Below, piece by piece: positions 14,341 to 18,459 of a stretch of DNA of 18,459 nucleotides. The first letter of the stretch is position 1. Every line of letters begins with the position of its first letter. This DNA is from JBFLYC01 sp040756735 (GTDB lineage: Bacteria; Bacillota; DSM-16504; Desulfitibacterales; Desulfitibacteraceae): contig JBFLYC010000045.1 in the NCBI GenBank assembly GCA_040756735.1, positions 1 to 18,459 of the forward strand. Direction: 5' to 3'. The notes beneath the pieces were generated by a model that was not told where the DNA came from, did not search any database, and was given only the letters and a program-made list of their open reading frames with translations. The position numbers were made by a program, and so were the translations under genes.

Positions 14341-15444
14341 CTATTTAACCGCATCAATCATTGCTTTAACATTTTCTGGTTTAGCATTGGGGGGAATGTC
14401 ACAACCCTGCGCAAGAATAAACCCAGTGGGCCCGATTTCGCTAATTAAGCGTTTACAATAATCATGAACTTCATCTGGGGTTCCCAGAGTAAACATGGCT
14501 GCTGGAACATCTCCCATGATGCACATGTGACCATCTAAAATTTCCTTGGCTTTAAAGATATCTGTCATGCCATCAGGTGAAAATATACATTTGCCTTTAG
14601 GCAATTCACGCAAGTATTCTAAGTCCCTAGTCCAACTGGAATCAAAGTGCAGTACGGGGATAACCCCTTCTTCCGCAACGGCATTGACAACCTGTTTGTA
14701 ATATGGAAATACAAAACGCTGCCATAAGCGCGGCGCCAGGAATTCACTGGCTGCCCGCCAGCCACCAACCCAGATGGCAATTGGTTTAACTGCCCGTAAT
14801 AACTGCCGTGTATTTTCGACCATTTCTTCAACTGCTACATCCATGGCGGCTTGTACCTTATCGGGAATGCGATACAAATCACGTAAAAAGGCTACCATGG
14901 ACCTGCCGCCACAGAAGTTTTCGTAGGGAATAGTAACTATTGCTGGAGAAAAGGGAACAATTCCCAATTTAATGGTTGCCTGAATAGCTTCAGGAAATGA
15001 CTGGAAAAAGGGCTGCATTTTTTCGCCTAGATTATCTAAACGATTCATATAATATTCGCCAATAAACGCATTGTAACCTTTTTCTATTATAAAATCATAA
15101 TCCTCGACTGTCATTAATTCGATTTCTTCAACCTGCCATAACTCATCATCAGGCAAATCACGCCCAGGTATTTTGAGTTTAGACAGCCAAATTGAACTAA
15201 GATTGTGAACATAAAATGAAATATGCTGCAGACCGTCCACTTCACCTAAACTGGTAAAGGATTTTAACATTATCTCATTAGAAAGCTTGGGAATAGTACA
15301 AAAGTCTGAGAGTTTTACGCCTAGATGTTTGGCGCAAAAGGAATCACCTAAAGGAACAACCGGTACCCTATCAGGTTTTTCTAATGCTACTGCCTTTAGG
15401 ATTCTATTTAACCGTTCATTATAAAGCTCCTGAGCAGATTTCAT
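14341..15444 (-). CDS. URO-D-family corrinoid methyltransferase (MtaA/MtbA-like)
   Basis: The 367-residue protein belongs to the uroporphyrinogen decarboxylase superfamily, whose bacterial members in such operons move methyl groups to or from corrinoid proteins instead of decarboxylating. Seen: the N-terminal RILKAVALEKPDRVPV, a middle IPYENFCGG segment, and the C-terminal GFILAQGCDIPPNAKPENV. Classical MtaA/MtbA bind zinc by H-x-C and a distant C. Here the equivalent is H266-x-D268 (VLHFDSSW) with C348, so one ligand may be Asp instead of Cys. The true uroporphyrinogen decarboxylase arginine motifs are absent. It starts 3 bases after the first corrinoid gene, suggesting tight coupling. The substrate cannot be named. 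Confidence 0.88.
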   Translation of the reverse strand: MKSAQELYNERLNRILKAVALEKPDRVPVVPLGDSFCAKHLGVKLSDFCTIPKLSNEIMLKSFTSLGEVDGLQHISFYVHNLSSIWLSKLKIPGRDLPDDELWQVEEIELMTVEDYDFIIEKGYNAFIGEYYMNRLDNLGEKMQPFFQSFPEAIQATIKLGIVPFSPAIVTIPYENFCGGRSMVAFLRDLYRIPDKVQAAMDVAVEEMVENTRQLLRAVKPIAIWVGGWRAASEFLAPRLWQRFVFPYYKQVVNAVAEEGVIPVLHFDSSWTRDLEYLRELPKGKCIFSPDGMTDIFKAKEILDGHMCIMGDVPAAMFTLGTPDEVHDYCKRLISEIGPTGFILAQGCDIPPNAKPENVKAMIDAVK

Positions 15445-15447
15445 GAC

Positions 15448-16074
15448 CTATTTCACCCCCAGCATTTTTTTAGCAATCTCCACACCTTGTGGAGCGTCTT
15501 CGCAGACTGCATCGGCTTTTACATAGTTACAAGTAGTCTGATCAACCGGACCGCCGCCTATTAACACTTTAATATTATTTCTTAATCCTTGTGCTGATAA
15601 TTCGTCTATGGTTTTTTTCATGTTATCAAATGCAGTGGTTAATAAGCAGGAAAGTCCGACAAACTCGGGGTTATGTTCACGGACAGCATCAACGAATTTA
15701 CTGATTGGGACATCTACACCCAGGTCGATAACCTTGAAGCCATTAGTGCTAAAAACTAAGGATACAATATCTTTCCCAATATCATGGATGTCACCGGCTA
15801 CGGTACCCAGTACAATAGTGGCCATTTCCTTTTCTGTAGGCTGAAACTTACTCTGCAGGCTATTCGCTGCTTTTTTAAAGATATCTGCAGCCATGATTAA
15901 TTCCGATAAGTAATATTCTTGAGATTGATAACGTTCACCAATGATTTCCATGCCAACTTGCAGTTCTTTAAAAATCTCTTCTGCCGGAACACCTTCACTT
16001 AGCTTTTCGTTAATTTCTTCAAATACTGAATCCTCTTTTAGATCTGCCATATTTAATGATAAAGAAGTGGTCAT
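15448..16074 (-). CDS. Corrinoid (B12-binding) protein, first gene of the operon
   Basis: The 208-residue protein has a helical N-terminal cap (residues 15-80, with GMEIIGERYQSQEYYLSEL) and a B12-binding domain with the DIHDIG motif (D95, H97, G100). The LSCLLTTAFDNM and VLIGGGPV segments shape the cofactor pocket. It should carry a methyl group on cobalt, with H97 as lower ligand. The ATG at 16074 follows GGGGGG (16081-16086). The leader from the predicted transcription start is about 115 bases. An internal Met at residue 9 is a possible alternative start. It is the immediate neighbour of the URO-D gene and its most likely partner. Confidence 0.92.
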   Translation of the reverse strand: MTTSLSLNMADLKEDSVFEEINEKLSEGVPAEEIFKELQVGMEIIGERYQSQEYYLSELIMAADIFKKAANSLQSKFQPTEKEMATIVLGTVAGDIHDIGKDIVSLVFSTNGFKVIDLGVDVPISKFVDAVREHNPEFVGLSCLLTTAFDNMKKTIDELSAQGLRNNIKVLIGGGPVDQTTCNYVKADAVCEDAPQGVEIAKKMLGVK

Positions 16075-16181
16075 TTAAATCCCCCCAATTATTTTTTAAT
16101 GCTTTGATTGGTTATGAACTTGCAAATATCGTACCGGATAATAAATCACTCCTTTTGAATGAATTTAGATAATTTTCTAAC

Positions 16182-16209
16182 TTGTCTAGACATCTAGAGT
16201 ATAAGACAA
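16182..16209. promoter_or_regulatory. Operator candidate for the GntR regulator
   Basis: TTGTCT (16182-16187) and AGACAA (16204-16209) form an inverted repeat with a 16-base spacer. Inside lies the perfect palindrome TGTCTAGACA (16183-16192), plus TCTAGA twice (16185-16190, 16193-16198). The site covers the -10 hexamer and transcription start of the operon promoter, where a repressor would act. Binding by the operon's own GntR protein is inferred. Confidence 0.6.
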
Positions 16210-16226
16210 ATTTTTGTGCTTGTCAA
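16198..16226 (-). promoter_or_regulatory. Promoter of the corrinoid methyl-transfer operon
   Basis: On the minus strand, the perfect -35 TTGACA (16221-16226) and the -10 TATACT (16198-16203) are separated by exactly 17 bases. Transcription should start near 16191 and run through the seven genes down to 11123. Confidence 0.85.
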
Positions 16227-16320
16227 TAATTTCTGATAATTTCATGAAAATAAACAACTTTTTTTAATTAAAGAAATTTTAGAATTCCATCATAGACTAC
16301 CATCTCTATAAGGTTACCAA

Positions 16321-16354
16321 TATAAAAGAATAAACACCCGGTTTAACGGGTGTT
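16321..16354 (-). terminator. Terminator of the MntA/HepT operon
   Basis: AACACCCG (16333-16340) and CGGGTGTT (16347-16354) form an 8-bp perfect stem with a 6-base loop. Read on the minus strand, it is followed by the T-rich TATTCTTTTATA. It lies 85 bases after the HepT stop codon and insulates the methyl-transfer operon promoter. Confidence 0.7.
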
Positions 16355-16438
16355 CTACTGGTTAATAAAATCTTAAAGCATTTTTAGATATAGAATCACT
16401 GCTCAGCGGTTAGCCATGCCCTATGGATCGAGTGTACA

Positions 16439-16855
16439 TTACTCCAATAAACCTGTTATAGAAGCAATATAACGCTCAAAGTCTTTTAAGTTATTTTGCA
16501 AAATTAAATATACTTCCCTAGGATTCATTTCGTCATAAATATGAACTGCCCTGTTGCGGAACTTAACCATTTTCAAGTAAGTTTTCAAGTCCTCTTCTAA
16601 GATTACTCCCTTTTTATGCAGTATTGTAAAAGCTTCTCCATATGTCTTAGGAATGCCCCAATGATTACGTGAACACACATGGTTTGCCAGGTCAATCATA
16701 GCTTCAACTGATATTTGCAGGTACCTAATTGATGCTGCTATTAAAATATCATTATTATCAAAAACCTCTTCAGGAGTATCCTTTATTTTGTTTAACATAT
16801 TGAGCTGCTGTTTGATAAAATGAATTTTATTTAGAACCTTATTCTTTGAAATCAT
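16439..16855 (-). CDS. hepT: HepT-like RNase toxin (DUF86)
   Basis: The 138-residue helical protein has the HEPN signature RxxxxHxY: R100, H105 and Y107 in KFRNRAVHIYDE. In the studied MntA-HepT pair, HepT cuts RNA and is silenced when its partner adds AMP groups to the tyrosine of this motif; that knowledge comes from the family. All three residues are present, so the toxin should be functional. The ATG at 16855 lies within the end of mntA, a 17-base overlap, with GAAGGAA upstream. A terminator follows downstream. Confidence 0.9.
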   Translation of the reverse strand: MISKNKVLNKIHFIKQQLNMLNKIKDTPEEVFDNNDILIAASIRYLQISVEAMIDLANHVCSRNHWGIPKTYGEAFTILHKKGVILEEDLKTYLKMVKFRNRAVHIYDEMNPREVYLILQNNLKDFERYIASITGLLE

Positions 16856-17300
16856 TACTATATTCCTTCCTCAGCGCAATTTCATAATCCATATAAATCA
16901 TATCCAAATCTATAGCATAATCCAGGAAGTATTTAACTACATATTCCTGAAAATCTGCTAGTAATACCTTGTCCCGCACGTATAGTATCTTCCCTGATGC
17001 AAGTATTTCATACTGTAATTCCAAATGAACTTCATTTAAAATGACCACATTTGTATCATCTTCTTTGAGAATATTTGAAATATCACATATCCAATTTAGT
17101 TTTTGTTTGAAATCCCAATTTACGCCGGGTCTTAGCAGCAAGGCAATATCAAGATCACTAAGCGGAGTCTGGTACTCTGTTCCATATGAGCCATAAATAA
17201 AACAAGCAAGAATATCCTCAGTTTTTCTGCAAAAATTTATTAAAAGAGGCAACTTGTCATCTACATCTATTATTTTTAGTTGTTTAGATAGACGCACCAT
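16839..17300 (-). CDS. mntA: MntA-like nucleotidyltransferase antitoxin
   Basis: The protein of about 153 residues has the minimal nucleotidyltransferase motif GS-x10-DxD: G37, S38, D49 and D51 in the stretch GSYGTEYQTPLSDLD. A further carboxylate lies in VVILNEVHLELQYEI. Family members transfer AMP to HepT and so block it. I chose the ATG at 17300, because GGGAG (17309-17313) is at the right distance and the -10 element at 17331-17336 leaves room for only a short leader. The longer frame to 17363 would begin upstream of the -10. It overlaps hepT by 17 bases. Gene order (antitoxin first) is the usual one. Confidence 0.88.
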   Translation of the reverse strand: MVRLSKQLKIIDVDDKLPLLINFCRKTEDILACFIYGSYGTEYQTPLSDLDIALLLRPGVNWDFKQKLNWICDISNILKEDDTNVVILNEVHLELQYEILASGKILYVRDKVLLADFQEYVVKYFLDYAIDLDMIYMDYEIALRKEYSNDFKE

Positions 17301-17330
17301 GTTAATATCTCCCATACCGATTCTATAGAA

Positions 17331-17336
17331 ATTATA
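17331..17336 (-). promoter_or_regulatory. -10 element of the MntA/HepT operon
   Basis: TATAAT on the minus strand lies about 30 bases before the mntA ATG. The -35 region at 17-base spacing is weak (TTTTTG). That region overlaps the start of the IS1182-like remnant, so an old IS end may provide part of the promoter. Confidence 0.55.
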
Positions 17337-17348
17337 ACACAAGTTGCC

Positions 17349-17456
17349 ATGAACAAAAAGCAACTGCTCCCATTTAACTTTGAAATGTTAATACCAGAGG
17401 ATGATTCAGTTCGACTGCTCAGCCACGTAATGCAAAAAAAAGATGCTTTGCTTTAA
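17349..17456 (+). pseudogene. IS1182-family transposase, N-terminal remnant
   Basis: The ATG at 17349 opens 35 codons reading MNKKQLLPFNFEMLIPEDDS and VRLLSHVM. This is the characteristic N-terminus of IS1182-type transposases. After that the sequence departs and stops at TAA 17454-17456. The remaining 400 or so residues are missing, and the next recognisable sequence is a TRAP permease piece. It is dead. Confidence 0.75.
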
Positions 17457-17483
17457 TAGCTATGGGAGGACAGAGGTTCGCCG

Positions 17484-17857
17484 ATTTTAGGAATGGGAGT
17501 TCCAGTAGCTGCAGCATATATTCTGCAGGTTGCTTTTGTAATACCTGCTCTGGTTGCTGTCGGGGTTGATGTTTTAACTGCTCATCTTTTTGTTGTCTAT
17601 TTTTGTTCTATTTCCATGATCACGCCGCCGGTGGCTTTAACCTCCTATGTTGCAGCCAGTATAGCTGAAAGTAATGTCATGAAAACATCAATCCAAGCAA
17701 CCGCCTTGGGTATTTCAGCGTATATTATACCTTATATTTTTGTATTTCACCCGGCATTACTGTTAAATTGTTGCTCATGCCAGGAGACCTTACAGATATC
17801 AGCGGCGCTTTGTTGTTTGTTGTAAGTTACATTGTTAATAGATACAAGCATTACTGA
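17484..17857 (+). pseudogene. TRAP transporter large permease, C-terminal remnant
   Basis: From 17484 the frame reads ILGMGVPVAAAYILQVAFVI, then AHLFVVYFCSISMITPPVAL and a final IIPYIFVFHPALLL. This is the C-terminus of the fused or large TRAP permease (DctM-type). The helices are typical of the sodium-driven organic-acid importer family. Near 17763-17768 the frame shifts, continuing as LLMPGDLTDISGALLFVVSY, which also fits the family. The gene thus has both a missing N-terminus and an internal frameshift. The piece ends at about 17857. Confidence 0.75.
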
Positions 17858-17942
17858 GGGTTCAGGTGGAAGGGTTATTGAAGTAACCCGGGACCACGAA
17901 CTTGTATGGGAGTATATCAGTTTGAGAAGGGTTCTAATATGA
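17826..17942 (+). pseudogene. Arylsulfotransferase-like beta-propeller fragment
   Basis: In a frame different from the TRAP piece, 17826-17942 encodes a blade-like segment: LLIDTSITEGSGGRVIEVTR followed by HELVWEYIS. This pattern (L-I-D, GRVIEV, VWEY) is typical of ASST-type propeller repeats. Only about 38 residues survive. It was probably joined to the TRAP remnant by deletion. The assignment rests on a short motif. Confidence 0.45.
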
Positions 17943-18006
17943 TTTTTTGAGCTCATATTGTCACCTCATATTGCCGGTATTGCGGGTAAGGTCATTTGCA
18001 TGTGCT

Positions 18007-18029
18007 GCCCCCTCCAAGGAGGGGCTTTT
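18007..18029 (+). terminator. Rho-independent terminator, plus strand
   Basis: CCCCTCC (18009-18015) and GGAGGGG (18018-18024) form a 7-bp GC-rich stem with a 2-base AA turn; the end pairs may open to widen the loop. It is followed by C and TTTT. It probably terminated the gene whose remnant ends at 17942. The rest of 17943-18177 holds no gene I can recognise and may include one end of the IS1634-like element. Confidence 0.6.
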
Positions 18030-18177
18030 GTCTGTTAACCACAGATAGCTATTGTTTCAATGGAATTGATTATTTTAATGGTTTTGGTATTATATATTAC
18101 AGCTAATTTTCCGCACCCTTACACAACAAGAACTAACATTTATCCCAGTCAATTTTTTCAGGAAGAGCCTATGGTAA

Positions 18178-18459
18178 TTAAGGGCCACCTACCCTAGTAA
18201 ACACATCAAGGTCAAACCCAATTAGTTTTAGCGCCCTAGCAAGGCGATTATAGTTTTTCGGCAGATGCCGCTTTATAATAATACCACCTTCCTTAAAACA
18301 CAATATCTTAACAGGACTAAAGAGCTCAAGCGCCCTGTTGCCTGTTGGGGCAAAAGTCTTTTTTCCTCCTGCAATATCTAACGGTTTTGACTCTTGTTCT
18401 AATGCCTTACGTACACGTCTTTGTAAAACAATATAGACAATTAAAGCCATGAGAATTAT
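18178..18459 (-). CDS. IS1634-family transposase, C-terminal part (runs off the window)
   Basis: The frame is open from the window edge (codons for IIL before the first Met at 18450) to the TAA at 18178-18180. It contains MALIVYIVLQRRVRKALEQ, then KTFAPTGNRALELF. This pattern of a hydrophobic helix, an RRVR cluster and a PT loop is typical of the C-terminus of IS1634 transposases, after the DDE domain. The start lies outside the window, so intactness is unknown. Orientation is toward the transporter remnants. Confidence 0.65.
   Translation of the reverse strand: MILMALIVYIVLQRRVRKALEQESKPLDIAGGKKTFAPTGNRALELFSPVKILCFKEGGIIIKRHLPKNYNRLARALKLIGFDLDVFTRVGGP

Noticed and set aside
17747..17956. 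Minus-strand frame of 69 codons over the TRAP/sulfotransferase remnants.
   Set aside because: It is explained as the reverse of the plus-strand remnants, which match known families in their own frames.
1..18459. CRISPR arrays, tRNA or rRNA genes.
   Set aside because: No regularly spaced repeats with unique spacers and no tRNA- or rRNA-like sequences were seen on either strand; this was by eye, without tRNAscan or Rfam.

Overview
The window looks like a chromosomal piece of an anaerobic, low-GC, Gram-positive bacterium of the Clostridia (Peptococcaceae/Desulfitobacteriaceae-like is my inference). The reasons are the AT-rich composition, AAGGAGG-type ribosome binding sites, consensus sigma-A promoters, TTG/GTG starts, and a corrinoid/URO-D methyl-transfer operon of the kind common in acetogens and related Clostridia.

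Positions 1-9240 are an accessory, heavily rearranged region. It starts with the tail of an unrecognised gene. Next comes an intact three-gene unit of Xre regulator, ImmA/IrrE metallopeptidase and PIN-domain protein, behind a promoter with a perfect dyad operator. A run of broken genes follows: an ISNCY-type transposase (minus strand), a ThiF/E1-like fragment, a frameshifted KilA-N gene carrying a 26-bp perfect palindrome, and a P-loop NTPase gene that has lost most of its nuclease-like N-terminal domain and its C-terminus. A compact Phd/YefM-RelE/ParE toxin-antitoxin pair with a terminator looks intact. It is followed by an IS3-family element (orfA/orfB, minus strand) with a large hairpin in its 3' noncoding part, and then by the frameshifted C-terminal half of a type I specificity subunit (HsdS). 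I read this as a decayed defence island.

Positions 9240-16260 are the metabolic core. On the plus strand, a DUF997/YhdT small subunit and a PanF-type sodium symporter form a two-gene transporter unit. It ends with no spare base against a seven-gene operon on the minus strand. In transcription order that operon is: corrinoid protein, URO-D-family methyltransferase, GntR/HutC regulator, second corrinoid protein, DUF1638 protein, short CobW-type GTPase, and a small unknown protein. A consensus promoter (TTGACA-17-TATACT), overlapped by a TTGTCT/AGACAA inverted repeat, precedes the first gene, so the GntR protein probably represses its own operon. The likely system is methyl transfer from an unknown substrate to one of two corrinoid carriers, with the GTPase and DUF1638 protein as accessories and the symporter as a possible importer. 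No recognisable MtbB/MttB/MtaB-type substrate methyltransferase and no MtrH-type acceptor enzyme is in the window.

Positions 16260-18459 return to accessory DNA: an intact MntA/HepT toxin-antitoxin pair (minus strand) with its own terminator, then fused remnants of an IS1182 transposase, a TRAP transporter large permease and an arylsulfotransferase-like protein, a plus-strand terminator, and the C-terminus of an IS1634-type transposase running off the window. No tRNA, rRNA or CRISPR array was seen.
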